The notes beneath the pieces were generated by a model. That model made no database searches. It had not been told where the DNA came from and saw only the letters and a list, made by a program, of their open reading frames with translations. Made by a program: the position numbers and the translations under genes. From contig NZ_JANWTC010000003.1 in NCBI RefSeq assembly GCF_024919295.1, positions 1 through 64,000 on the forward strand: 64,000 bases of DNA. The letters run 5' to 3'. Source of the DNA: Corynebacterium lemuris (lineage in GTDB: Bacteria; Actinomycetota; Actinomycetes; Mycobacteriales; Mycobacteriaceae). Within the stretch, counting starts at the first letter, position 1. Every line of letters begins with the position of its first letter. Of this stretch, positions 1-7,538 are shown one piece after another.

Positions 1-135
1 TCCTGTCTCACCCCCTGTCGAACTCGGTCGCTTATCCGTTCGATTCCGACGCTAGACCATGCCCCTGACACGGGGGTGAACTCCGGGGTCAACCGACGGT
101 AAATATCCAGTTCAGGGGGTATTTATTTAATGAAA

Positions 136-173
136 ATGGGCACCATTTCCATTTATCAGGAAACGGTGCCCAT
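136..173 (-). terminator. Intrinsic terminator of the nitroreductase gene
   Basis: The outer stem 136-144/165-173 (ATGGGCACC with GGTGCCCAT) is perfect. Inside it, 146-150/159-163 (TTTCC with GGAAA) also pair. Read on the minus strand the hairpin is followed by TTTTCATT, so it terminates the gene that ends at 192. I see no gene in bases 1-135, only AT-rich sequence around 115-135. Confidence 0.8.
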
Positions 174-191
174 GAGAATGGGACTGACTAC

Positions 192-809
192 CTAGAGGGT
201 TTCAACAACCTCTTCAAAGCCTAGGCGCGGCAGGCGGTCGAACCAGGCGCCCTCCTCGGCAGGCTTGCCCATGTTGATGGCGACGAGCACGCGGTGGCGG
301 CCGTCCGGGAAGAACTCCTTAGAGAGGGCCGCAGCGTCCATACCGGTCATCGGGCCGGCTGCAAGACCGGCAGCGCGGATACCGATGATGGCGTAGCCGA
401 TCTGCAGGCCGGCGTTGAGCTCGGCGGTGCTGACACGGTTGGTCTCGTCATCGGCGAAGATGTCGCGGGCACCCTCGAAGTGCGGGAACACCTTCGGCAG
501 CTCATCGTGGAAGTCGATGTCTGCGGCCAGCAGAGCGACGGCCGGGGCCTGCTCGGCCTTCTGTCGGTTGCCCTCGGCCAGGTGCGGCAGCAGGCGGGCC
601 TTGGCCTCCTCGGAGCGCACGACGACAACTCGCAGCGGCTGGATGTTCATCGAGGTCGGTGCCCACTTGACGAGGTCGAAGATCGCGTTGATCTGTTCAT
701 CGGTGACCGGCTCGTCAGTGAAGGCGTTGGCGGTGCGGGCCTCCCGGAACAGGATGTTCTGGGCTTCCTCGTTGATGACGAGAGGGCTCTTGTTGTCGGT
801 ATCAGTCAT
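192..809 (-). CDS. Nitroreductase-family protein, malonic semialdehyde reductase (RutE/HadB)-like
   Basis: A 205-residue FMN-dependent oxidoreductase of the nitroreductase fold. Members of the RutE-like branch reduce malonic semialdehyde or related small carbonyls with NAD(P)H in the cytoplasm. The N-terminal helix has the family pattern RTANAFTDEPVTDEQI. WAPTSMNIQP (about residues 50-60) lies where the FMN phosphate is usually bound. GPMTGMD (about 160) and the C-terminal RLPRLGFEEVV are typical of RutE-like proteins. I chose ATG 809 because AGGGAG lies upstream; a start at 836 would add nine residues without a ribosome site. No rut pyrimidine-degradation genes are adjacent, so the real substrate is open. 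Confidence 0.8.
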   Translation of the reverse strand: MTDTDNKSPLVINEEAQNILFREARTANAFTDEPVTDEQINAIFDLVKWAPTSMNIQPLRVVVVRSEEAKARLLPHLAEGNRQKAEQAPAVALLAADIDFHDELPKVFPHFEGARDIFADDETNRVSTAELNAGLQIGYAIIGIRAAGLAAGPMTGMDAAALSKEFFPDGRHRVLVAINMGKPAEEGAWFDRLPRLGFEEVVETL

Positions 810-864
810 ACACAGTAGAACTCCCTGGCCAGCCACTTCATTCCTGAAATTAGGGTGACCCTGA

Positions 865-1368
865 TCACGAGCTGTAGCTCAGGCGTTCCCGCTCAGTGGC
901 GATGAGGATCTCAGCAAGCTGCTCCGCGGTGGCATCGGCGGCGTCGTGGACTTGGGTGGGGCGTCCCACCGGCAGGTCAAGGACGTCGGCCACGGTGGCC
1001 ACACCGATGGCCTCCGGCTCCGTGAAGCGTAGCCGTTTGGTCTGGTCACGTAGAGCGGGTTCGGAGTGCGGGTTGTGCGGCAGCGCCCGGGCGCGGGCCA
1101 GGACCCTGGACTGCTGGCCAGCGTTGTGGCGGGTGAAGTACAGGCGAGGGTGCCCTACGACCAGCCTGAAACCCGCGCAGGCCGCTGTGAGGGGGTGGTC
1201 AGGTGACCCGTGGGGACCAGGCTGCAGGCGCACTCCCCTGGCCTGCGTCTGCCGAGCGGAGCGGCCACCCAGCGGCGGAGCTGTTCCCGGGAACCAGGCA
1301 GGTGCCCGAGTTCGACGTGGGATTAGAGGTCGGTCGGCCACGCCGCCCGCCCGGGTGAACTCGGCCAT
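865..1368 (-). CDS. Hypothetical protein, possibly a gene remnant
   Basis: An open frame of 167 codons that I do not recognise. The C-terminal half (about residues 85-167) has normal amino-acid make-up, including TEPEAIGVATVADVLDLP and AEQLAEILIATERER. The N-terminal half is rich in Pro, Arg and Gly and looks like non-coding translation. The frame stays open far upstream, antisense to the CBS-domain gene, so the start at 1368 is arbitrary. It ends 55 bases before the nitroreductase start in the same direction. It may be the conserved tail of a decayed gene or a chance frame. If it is not coding, 840-1398 holds nothing else I can name except the promoter near 1386. Confidence 0.3.
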   Translation of the reverse strand: MAEFTRAGGVADRPLIPRRTRAPAWFPGTAPPLGGRSARQTQARGVRLQPGPHGSPDHPLTAACAGFRLVVGHPRLYFTRHNAGQQSRVLARARALPHNPHSEPALRDQTKRLRFTEPEAIGVATVADVLDLPVGRPTQVHDAADATAEQLAEILIATERERLSYSS

Positions 1369-1385
1369 GGGGGCCAGTGTCTCGC

Positions 1386-1391
1386 TAGGCT
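1386..1391 (+). promoter_or_regulatory. -10 box (TAGGCT) for leaderless CBS-domain gene
   Basis: TAGGCT is followed after 7 bases by the GTG start at 1399. That places the transcription start at or next to the start codon, so the mRNA would lack a 5' leader. There is no Shine-Dalgarno sequence to compete with this reading. Confidence 0.55.
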
Positions 1392-1398
1392 GGGTGGG

Positions 1399-2133
1399 GT
1401 GAATGAGCAGAACTCCCCCAACCGGGCGATTCCTTTCCTGGCGGCATTCAATGACATCGAGGATTTCCTCCGGGATCTGTTGAACGCGAAGAAGTCGGAT
1501 AATTTCCGCTGGATGGTTGATCTGGCGGCGCGCAAGCATCTGCTCTCGGATGAGCATGCGGATGATCTCAAGGAGTTCGCGGAGCTGCGCAACGCGATCA
1601 GCCACGGGCTGTACACGGAGGACATGCGGCCGATTGCGGAACCGCTGCCGGAGACGGTCGCGGAGATTGAGCGGATCCGGGACCTGCTGCGTAACCCTCC
1701 CACGGCGCTTGGCGTGCTGGGGCACCATGATGTGCACACCTTCTCTCCCGGGGATGACATCCGGGAGGCGTTGCGGATCATCCGCCGGACGCGGATCTCC
1801 CAGTTCCCCATCTACGAGGGTGGCCGGTTTGTGGCGTTGTTGACCACGAACACGATTGCGCGGTGGGTGGCGGCGGACCTGGACGACAATGATCATCTCG
1901 ATGCCCGTTCTGTCGCGGAGGTCCTCGACTGGGCGGAGGAGAATGACCGGGCTGTGTTCCTGGCCAAGGATGCGCTGGCGCAGGAGGCGATCGATGTGTT
2001 GACGACGCCGCGGAAGGACGGTTCGCTGCCACGGGCGGTGGTCCTCACGGAGGAGGGGCGCAAGGATCAGCGCCCCATCCGGGTGATCGGCGGATCGGAC
2101 CTCGCGGAGCTTCTCGACGCCGTGGACAACTGA
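1399..2133 (+). CDS. HEPN-like domain fused to a pair of CBS domains
   Basis: A 244-residue cytoplasmic protein. Residues 1-100 are helical and carry ELRNAISHG, with R64 and H69 in the R-(polar)-x3-H spacing of HEPN domains; many HEPN proteins are RNases or toxin components. Residues about 108-160 and 170-240 read as two CBS repeats (SQFPIYEGGRFVALLT in the first; PRAVVLTEEG and RVIGGSDLAELLD in the second). CBS pairs normally bind adenosine nucleotides. Inference: a nucleotide-gated protein, perhaps an RNase; the HEPN call rests on one motif and the predicted helices. GTG 1399 is chosen because a TAGGCT box lies 7 bases upstream. It stands alone, with the flavin operon 70 bases downstream behind its own promoter. 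Confidence 0.7.
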   Translation: MNEQNSPNRAIPFLAAFNDIEDFLRDLLNAKKSDNFRWMVDLAARKHLLSDEHADDLKEFAELRNAISHGLYTEDMRPIAEPLPETVAEIERIRDLLRNPPTALGVLGHHDVHTFSPGDDIREALRIIRRTRISQFPIYEGGRFVALLTTNTIARWVAADLDDNDHLDARSVAEVLDWAEENDRAVFLAKDALAQEAIDVLTTPRKDGSLPRAVVLTEEGRKDQRPIRVIGGSDLAELLDAVDN

Positions 2134-2138
2134 CCCGC

Positions 2139-2168
2139 TTGACCCGATGTTGACGTGTCACATATGCT
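2139..2168 (+). promoter_or_regulatory. Sigma-A promoter of the luciferase-like monooxygenase operon
   Basis: TTGACC (2139-2144), an 18-base spacer and TATGCT (2163-2168) form a good housekeeping promoter. AGGAG at 2189-2193 is the ribosome site for the ATG at 2204. Confidence 0.65.
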
Positions 2169-2203
2169 GGGTTCAGCAACTTCCAGTCAGGAGATAACAC
2201 ACC

Positions 2204-3316
2204 ATGCAGTTCGGCATCTTCACCATCGGCGACGTCACCACGGACCCGACCAACGGCACCACCCCCACCGAGGGTGAGCGCATCCACGCCATGACGCAGA
2301 TGGCGCTCAAGGCCGAGGAGGTGGGCCTGGACGTCTTCGCCACCGGCGAGCACCACAACCCCCCTTTCGTCCCCTCCTCCCCGACCACGCACCTGGCCTA
2401 CATCGCCGCGAAGACCGAGAAGCTGCAGCTGTCCACCGCCACGACGCTGATCACCACCAATGATCCACTCAAGATCGCCGAGGACTACGCCTTCCTCCAG
2501 CACCTCTCCGGCGGCCGCGTCGACCTGATGATGGGTCGCGGCAACACCGGTCCGGTCTACCCCTGGTTCGGCAAGGACATCCGCCAGGGCATCCCTCTGG
2601 CCATCGAGAACTACCACCTCCTGCGCCGCCTGTGGCGCGAGCCGGTGGTCAACTGGCAGGGCCAGTTCCGCACCCCCCTGCAGGGATACACCTCCACCCC
2701 GGCCCCGCTCGACGACGTCCCGCCGTTTGTCTGGCACGGCTCCATCCGCTCCGTGCAGATCGCCGAGCAGGCCGCCTTCTACGGTGACGGTTTCTTCCAC
2801 AACAACATCTTCTGGAACAAGGAGCACACCGCGAAGATGGTGGACATCTACCGCCGCCGCTTCGAGTCCTACGGACACGGGCAGGCCGACCAGGCCATCG
2901 TCGGCCTCGGCGGGCAGGTCTTCATCGGCGAGACCGAGCAGGCCGCGAAGGATTTCTTCCGCCCCTACTTCGACAATGCCCCGGTCTACGGCCACGGCCC
3001 CTCCCTGGAGGAGTTCACGGACATGACCCCGCTGACGGTGGGTACCGTCGAGCAGGTCATCGAGCGCACCATGGAGTTCGCCGACTGGGTCGGTGACTAC
3101 CAGCGCCAGCTCTTCCTCATGGACCACGCCGGCCTGCCCCTGGAGGTCGTCCTCGAGCAGATCGAGATCCTGGGCACCCAGGTCGTGCCCGAGGTCCGCC
3201 GCCGCATGGAGGCACGTCGCCCGGAGCACGTGCCCTCCAACCCGCCGACCCACGCCACCCTCAAGGACAACCCGGAGGCCCCGCACTTCCAGGTCCGCCC
3301 GGGTGAGGAGAAGTAG
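2204..3316 (+). CDS. FMN-dependent luciferase-like monooxygenase, CE1758 family
   Basis: A 370-residue flavin monooxygenase of the bacterial luciferase-like TIM-barrel fold. It would use reduced FMN and oxygen on an unknown substrate in the cytoplasm. Family signs are MQFGIFTIGD at the N-terminus, GEHHNPPF near residue 50, a strand with LSTATTLITTNDPLK near 80, and SGGRVDLMMGRGN near 105, typical of the flavin-phosphate site. The next gene encodes an FMN reductase and starts on the base after this stop codon. That is the known CE1758/CE1759 pairing, in which the reductase supplies FMNH2. The promoter is at 2139-2168. Confidence 0.85.
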   Translation: MQFGIFTIGDVTTDPTNGTTPTEGERIHAMTQMALKAEEVGLDVFATGEHHNPPFVPSSPTTHLAYIAAKTEKLQLSTATTLITTNDPLKIAEDYAFLQHLSGGRVDLMMGRGNTGPVYPWFGKDIRQGIPLAIENYHLLRRLWREPVVNWQGQFRTPLQGYTSTPAPLDDVPPFVWHGSIRSVQIAEQAAFYGDGFFHNNIFWNKEHTAKMVDIYRRRFESYGHGQADQAIVGLGGQVFIGETEQAAKDFFRPYFDNAPVYGHGPSLEEFTDMTPLTVGTVEQVIERTMEFADWVGDYQRQLFLMDHAGLPLEVVLEQIEILGTQVVPEVRRRMEARRPEHVPSNPPTHATLKDNPEAPHFQVRPGEEK

Positions 3317-3979
3317 ATGCGCACCCTGACCGTCATCACGGCCGGACTGTCCAACCCGTCGAGCACCCGGCAGGTCGCCGACCAGATCGCCGCCGCCGCG
3401 AACGCCGCCGTCACCGCCCGCGGTGAGTCACTGACCATCGAGGTCATCGAACTGCGCGAGCTGGTCAACGACCTCGGCCGCGCCCTGACCACCGGCATGT
3501 CCTCGGAGCTTCTCGACGAGGCGAAGGAGCAGGTCTCCGGCTCCGACGGGCTCATCGTGGTCACCCCGGTGTTCAAGGCCAGCTACTCAGGCCTGTTCAA
3601 GACCTTCTTCGACGTCCTCGACCAGGACGCGCTCAACGGCATGCCCACCATCATCGCCGCCACCGCCGGGACGGCGCGCCACTCCCTGGTCCTGGATCAT
3701 GCGCTGCGCCCCCTGCTGAGCTTCATGCGTGCCTTCGTGGTACCCACCGGTGTCTTCGCCGCTACCGACGACTTCGGTTCCGAGGAAGGTGCGGCCCTGG
3801 CGGACCGCATCGCCCGCGCCGCAGGTGAGCTGGCCGACCAGATGGTGGCCTCGGCCAGTGTCGGTGGTCTCGGCGGGGTGACCTCCGCCGGCCAGGGCAG
3901 CCGCCGCCGCACGGGGGTGGACCCGGTGGAGAATCTCGTCCCCTTCACTGACCTGCTGCGCGGCCACGACGGAGACTGA
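3317..3979 (+). CDS. LLM-partnered FMN reductase, CE1759 family
   Basis: A 220-residue flavodoxin-fold NAD(P)H:FMN reductase, the likely source of reduced flavin for the monooxygenase encoded immediately upstream. It shows the family N-terminus with AGLSNPSSTRQVADQI, a phosphate-loop type segment. GLIVVTPVFKASYSG (about residues 75-90) and the helix after it, LFKTFFDVL, are typical of the NADPH-dependent FMN reductase family. Its ATG directly abuts the upstream TAG stop, so translation is probably coupled. The substrate of the pair cannot be read from the sequence. Confidence 0.85.
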   Translation: MRTLTVITAGLSNPSSTRQVADQIAAAANAAVTARGESLTIEVIELRELVNDLGRALTTGMSSELLDEAKEQVSGSDGLIVVTPVFKASYSGLFKTFFDVLDQDALNGMPTIIAATAGTARHSLVLDHALRPLLSFMRAFVVPTGVFAATDDFGSEEGAALADRIARAAGELADQMVASASVGGLGGVTSAGQGSRRRTGVDPVENLVPFTDLLRGHDGD

Positions 3980-3981
3980 CC

Positions 3982-4542
3982 ATGATGCATCTCGACGCCG
4001 AGTTCCTCTCCCCGACCACATTCATCGACTCCGATGACCGCGACATCATCGCGCTCGCCGCGGCGTTGGACGGGGACAACCCGGCGGAGACGGTGCGCAA
4101 CATCTTCGTCTACGTCCGCGACCACATCACGCACCCCGCCGACACCGGGGGCACGCACCTGGCCGCCTCCGCCTCGGACACACTGCACTCCCGGGAAGGT
4201 GTCTGCTACGCCCAGGCCCATCTGCTCGTCGCCCTCTACCGGGCTGCCGGCATCCCGGCGGCCCTGCGCTATCAGCGGCTGGAGGACGGGGTGCTGCACG
4301 GCGTGGCCACGGTGTGGGCGCCGGATATCTCCGAGGTCGGGGGTTTCTTGCTCGCCGACCCCCGCTACCGCGAGAATGACCCCCGCCACAGCGGCGACTT
4401 CTGGCGCACCCGCGCCCTGCAGGCCCCCTTCGAACGCAATCTGCCCACCATCCACACGGATGTGGCGCCTGGGGTGGCCGCCGCGATGCGGAAAGCGACC
4501 GACGCGCAGGAGTTCCTGCGCTCCGGTCTGCCGCGTGGCTGA
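3982..4542 (+). CDS. Transglutaminase-like (papain-fold) protein
   Basis: A 186-residue protein of the transglutaminase-like superfamily. The triad is visible: Cys in SREGVCYAQAHLLVALYRAA (about residue 74), His in VLHGVATVWAP (about 108) and Asp in FLLADPRYREND (about 124). There is no signal peptide, so it acts in the cytoplasm, perhaps as a protease or acyl-transfer enzyme. The start overlaps nothing and lies 2 bases after the FMN reductase stop, making it the third gene of the flavin operon. Two ATG codons stand in tandem (3982 and 3985) and either could be used. It converges on the glpD-like gene with directly abutting stop codons. Confidence 0.75.
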   Translation: MMHLDAEFLSPTTFIDSDDRDIIALAAALDGDNPAETVRNIFVYVRDHITHPADTGGTHLAASASDTLHSREGVCYAQAHLLVALYRAAGIPAALRYQRLEDGVLHGVATVWAPDISEVGGFLLADPRYRENDPRHSGDFWRTRALQAPFERNLPTIHTDVAPGVAAAMRKATDAQEFLRSGLPRG

Positions 4543-6213
4543 TCAGTCGCGGAAGGCCTCGTCCAGCACCTCGACGCGGCCGCGCTGCGCGGCCAGGTAG
4601 GTGCCGACCTCTGCTTGTCGACGCTCCTCCGCCCAGCCCAGCAGTGGGGCGATGAGCGTGGCGACCTGCTCGACGACCGGGGCGTCGACAAGCCCGAGGG
4701 TACCCACCGTCAGGCGGCGGTCCAGCACATCTGCCAGGGTGCGGGCGGATTCCTCGGTGACGGCGTAGACGGCCTGGGCGGCGATGTCAGCCGAACCGCC
4801 CAGCCGGGCCGTGAGAGTGCGGTCCCCGGCGACGAGCGCGAGGACCTTCTCGTGGGCAGTGCCGTAGAGGCGCGCCAGATGCACGCGGGTGTCGCGCGGC
4901 AGGCCGGCCTCCGGGACCCTGGCCGCAGCCGCACTGAAAGCGGCGGCGACGGTGTCGTAGTCACCGAAGGAGGTCGACAGGTCGAGATGACGGGAATCGA
5001 AGACACGGGTCGGCGGCAGATGCTGCGCACTGGCCTCGATGACCGTGTCCATGACCTTCTCCCCCATCTTGCGGCCCGTCGTCCACTTGCCGCCGGACAC
5101 GGTGAACAGGCCGGGCAGGCCGTTGGGGCCGTGATCGCGGATGTCGAAACGCCGGGAGGAGGTGTAGGTGTTGTTGCCGTCGTCGATGAGCGGACGCACA
5201 CCGACGATGGTGTCCTGCACGTCCGCACGCACCAGCGGACGGACCGAGACGGAATCAAGGGTCTCGCGCAGCAGGTTGATGTCCGCCACCGTCGTCTCCA
5301 TCGACTCAGCCGGGGTATCCGTCGGCCCGACCAGGGTGCGGCCCTCCCAGGGGTTGACCACGATGTGGCGGCCGTTGCGGCCCCGGACATAGACCGCATC
5401 CCGGTTGCCCAGGTCCCGGGTGAACAGGTGCACACCCTTGGCCTGCTTGACCCGCACGCCGGCGTCCTCGGCGAGATCACCCAGCACTTCGGCAACCCAG
5501 GGGCCGGCGGCGTTGACGGTGACCGTCGCCTCGATCTTCTCGGTCGTCCCGGTGATACCGTCGCGCACCTGTATGCCGCGGATCCGCTCGCCCGGGCGAC
5601 CCAGCAGACCGGTGACCTCGGCGTGGTTGACGGCCGTGCCGCCGTCGGCGACGAAGGTGTTGAGGATGGCCAGCAGGAGCCGCTCCGGGTGGATGTTGAG
5701 GGTGTCGTCATGCCGCCACGCCCCCACCAGTCCCTCCGGGTCAAGCCAGGGGACCTGATTCAGCAGCTTCTTCTTCCCGATCCACCGGAAACGGGGCGAG
5801 CGGACATCCTTGGGCATGCCGATGTTGCGCCCCAGCGCCATCGCCTCGTAGAGGGCCACACCGGCACCGAGGACCGGGGCCGGCGGGCTGGACCAGTCGT
5901 AGGCGGTGAGCAGGAAACTACGCGGCTGCACCAGGTGCGGGGCCGCCAGACCCAGGTAGTGGCGCTCCGAGACGGATTCCGCCACCACCCCGAAGTCGTA
6001 CTGCTCCAGGTAGCGCAGGCCACCGTGGATCGCCTTCGTGGTGGCGGCGGAGGTGCCGGAGCCGTAGTCCTCGCGCTCCACCAGGATGGTGCGCAGACCG
6101 CGGCCGGCCGCATGGCGGGCAACCTGGACGCCGGTGATGCCGCCCCCGATGACGGCGACATCATATTTCCTGCGCAGCGGGGCACCGAGAACCCGCTCGT
6201 CGAAAACACTCAC
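4543..6213 (-). CDS. glpD: Glycerol-3-phosphate dehydrogenase/oxidase family FAD flavoprotein
   Basis: A 556-residue FAD enzyme of the GlpD family. Classical members oxidise sn-glycerol 3-phosphate to dihydroxyacetone phosphate at the membrane. The FAD-binding motif GGGITGVQVARHAAGRG is near residue 22, followed by GTSAATTKAIHGGLRYLEQ, then VNPWEGRTLVGPTDTP and VSGGKWTTGRK, with a C-terminal DAO domain. It is the last gene of an operon with an FGGY kinase, mtnD and mtnC, and its ATG overlaps the mtnC stop by 4 bases. That setting is unusual for respiratory GlpD. A different sugar-phosphate or alditol-phosphate substrate is possible, but this is inference from context only. Confidence 0.8.
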   Translation of the reverse strand: MSVFDERVLGAPLRRKYDVAVIGGGITGVQVARHAAGRGLRTILVEREDYGSGTSAATTKAIHGGLRYLEQYDFGVVAESVSERHYLGLAAPHLVQPRSFLLTAYDWSSPPAPVLGAGVALYEAMALGRNIGMPKDVRSPRFRWIGKKKLLNQVPWLDPEGLVGAWRHDDTLNIHPERLLLAILNTFVADGGTAVNHAEVTGLLGRPGERIRGIQVRDGITGTTEKIEATVTVNAAGPWVAEVLGDLAEDAGVRVKQAKGVHLFTRDLGNRDAVYVRGRNGRHIVVNPWEGRTLVGPTDTPAESMETTVADINLLRETLDSVSVRPLVRADVQDTIVGVRPLIDDGNNTYTSSRRFDIRDHGPNGLPGLFTVSGGKWTTGRKMGEKVMDTVIEASAQHLPPTRVFDSRHLDLSTSFGDYDTVAAAFSAAAARVPEAGLPRDTRVHLARLYGTAHEKVLALVAGDRTLTARLGGSADIAAQAVYAVTEESARTLADVLDRRLTVGTLGLVDAPVVEQVATLIAPLLGWAEERRQAEVGTYLAAQRGRVEVLDEAFRD

Positions 6214-6935
6214 CCCCAGACCACCTGGTCGAAGGACGAGATCTCCGGGTGCTCCCCCACACCGCGGTCGTAGTGCTGGTCGCCTTCGCGGCGCACACCG
6301 ACCGTGGCCCAGCCGTCCTCGCGGGCTCCGTCGAGCTCTTCGACGAGGTCGGAGAAGAAGAGCAGTTTGTCGGCCGGCACGCCGATGGCCTCGCGAATGG
6401 TCGCGTAGGAGGAGGCCAGCTTCTTCGGGCCGGCGTTCTCGGTGTCGAAGTGCCCGGTGAACATCGGCAGCAGGTCGCCCTCCGGGGAGTTGCCGAACCA
6501 GGCGGTCTGGGCGTTGACCGAACCGGAGGAGAAGATCTTCAGGTCGATGCCCTCCTCATGCCAGCGGCGGATCGCGGGGATGGAGTCGTCGAAGAAATGC
6601 GAGGTCAGGTCCCCACGGTTGAATCCGTCGGCCCAGATCAGTCCCTGCAGGGTCTTCAGCGGGGTGCGCTTCTCATCGTTGTCCAGCCACTCCTCGAGCT
6701 GGTCGACGAGCGTGTCCACGTTCACGTGCGCCCCCATCTCACCTTCCTGCATGATCTGGGCACTTGCGCGGGCGACGTCCGGATGGTCGCTGTGCTCACG
6801 CAGCCAGCTGCCGAAACGCTCACGGGAATAGGGGTAGAGGGTGTCGTGGACGAACCAGGTCGAGGAGGTGGTGCCCTCGATATCCAGGACGATTACGTCG
6901 GGGCGGGGCAGGATGACGGTGGGGAGATTATTCAC
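6210..6935 (-). CDS. mtnC: Acireductone synthase (2,3-diketo-5-methylthio-1-phosphopentane enolase/phosphatase)
   Basis: A 241-residue HAD-superfamily enzyme of methionine salvage. It enolises 2,3-diketo-5-methylthiopentyl-1-phosphate and removes the phosphate to give acireductone. The HAD nucleophile region DIEGTTSS (D18, E20) replaces the common DxD, as is normal in MtnC, and motif II is FSSGSV (about residue 127). LLFFSDLVEELDGAREDGW (about 185-203) is the third motif with its acidic pair. It starts with GTG at 6935, 8 bases after mtnD, and overlaps the glpD-like ATG by 4 bases. Neither mtnA, mtnB nor mtnK is in the window, so the upstream steps must be supplied elsewhere or by the kinase of this operon. 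Confidence 0.9.
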   Translation of the reverse strand: MNNLPTVILPRPDVIVLDIEGTTSSTWFVHDTLYPYSRERFGSWLREHSDHPDVARASAQIMQEGEMGAHVNVDTLVDQLEEWLDNDEKRTPLKTLQGLIWADGFNRGDLTSHFFDDSIPAIRRWHEEGIDLKIFSSGSVNAQTAWFGNSPEGDLLPMFTGHFDTENAGPKKLASSYATIREAIGVPADKLLFFSDLVEELDGAREDGWATVGVRREGDQHYDRGVGEHPEISSFDQVVWG

Positions 6936-6943
6936 GGGCGTGT

Positions 6944-7528
6944 CTACTTTCCGCCGCGGCTGGCGGCCAGGTCATCGTGGGTGGGGAAGGACGCGGAGAT
7001 GGGGTCGCCGGTGAAGTCACCGACCCAGCCCTCCCCGTCGTGGAAGAAGCGGATGGCACAGAACTGCGGGTCAGAGGTGCCCATGTCGAACCAGTGGGTC
7101 GCACCCTCCGGGACGGACACCAGGTCACCGCGTTCGCAGAAGATCGCGGAGACGGTGTCACCGATGTGGAGGTAGAAGGTGCCGGTGCCCTCGACGAAGA
7201 AGCGGACCTCGTCGTCGTCGTGGGTGTGCTCGTCGAGGAATTTCTCCCGGGCACCGCGGGCGATCTCGGCGAAGTCCGGCTGGCCGGTGTTCTTCAGGCG
7301 GGCGACGTCGACGGTGGTGAAGTTCTCCTCCGCACTGATGCGGGCGACTTCCTCGGCGTAGGCGGCCAGCACGACCTCCTGGCCGGCGTCGTCGGGCAGC
7401 TCACGGGTGGGCCACTGGTCGTAGCGGACATCGAGTTCCGCGAGACGGGCGCGGATGGCCACCGGATCCTCACTGCGGAAGGTCTCGGTGGACGGGTCGT
7501 CGGTGTTCCACGTGACGAGCAGGGTCAT
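6944..7528 (-). CDS. mtnD: Acireductone dioxygenase
   Basis: A 194-residue cupin enzyme that splits acireductone with oxygen. The Fe form yields the keto-acid precursor of methionine plus formate; the Ni form is an off-pathway reaction. The metal ligands are H101, H103 and E107 in HTHDDDEVRFFVEG and H145 in GATHWFD, all present. The length is normal for bacterial ARD. ATG 7528 is the family start (MTLLVTWNTDD) and has a purine-rich GGAGAGAAACC before it; the frame continues upstream but has no coding character there. The gap to the kinase gene is 10 bases, so the two are surely co-transcribed. Confidence 0.92.
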   Translation of the reverse strand: MTLLVTWNTDDPSTETFRSEDPVAIRARLAELDVRYDQWPTRELPDDAGQEVVLAAYAEEVARISAEENFTTVDVARLKNTGQPDFAEIARGAREKFLDEHTHDDDEVRFFVEGTGTFYLHIGDTVSAIFCERGDLVSVPEGATHWFDMGTSDPQFCAIRFFHDGEGWVGDFTGDPISASFPTHDDLAASRGGK

Positions 7529-7538
7529 GGTTTCTCTC

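Noticed and set aside
2045-3286. A 413-codon minus-strand frame
   Set aside because: It mirrors the luciferase-like monooxygenase and has no domain of its own.
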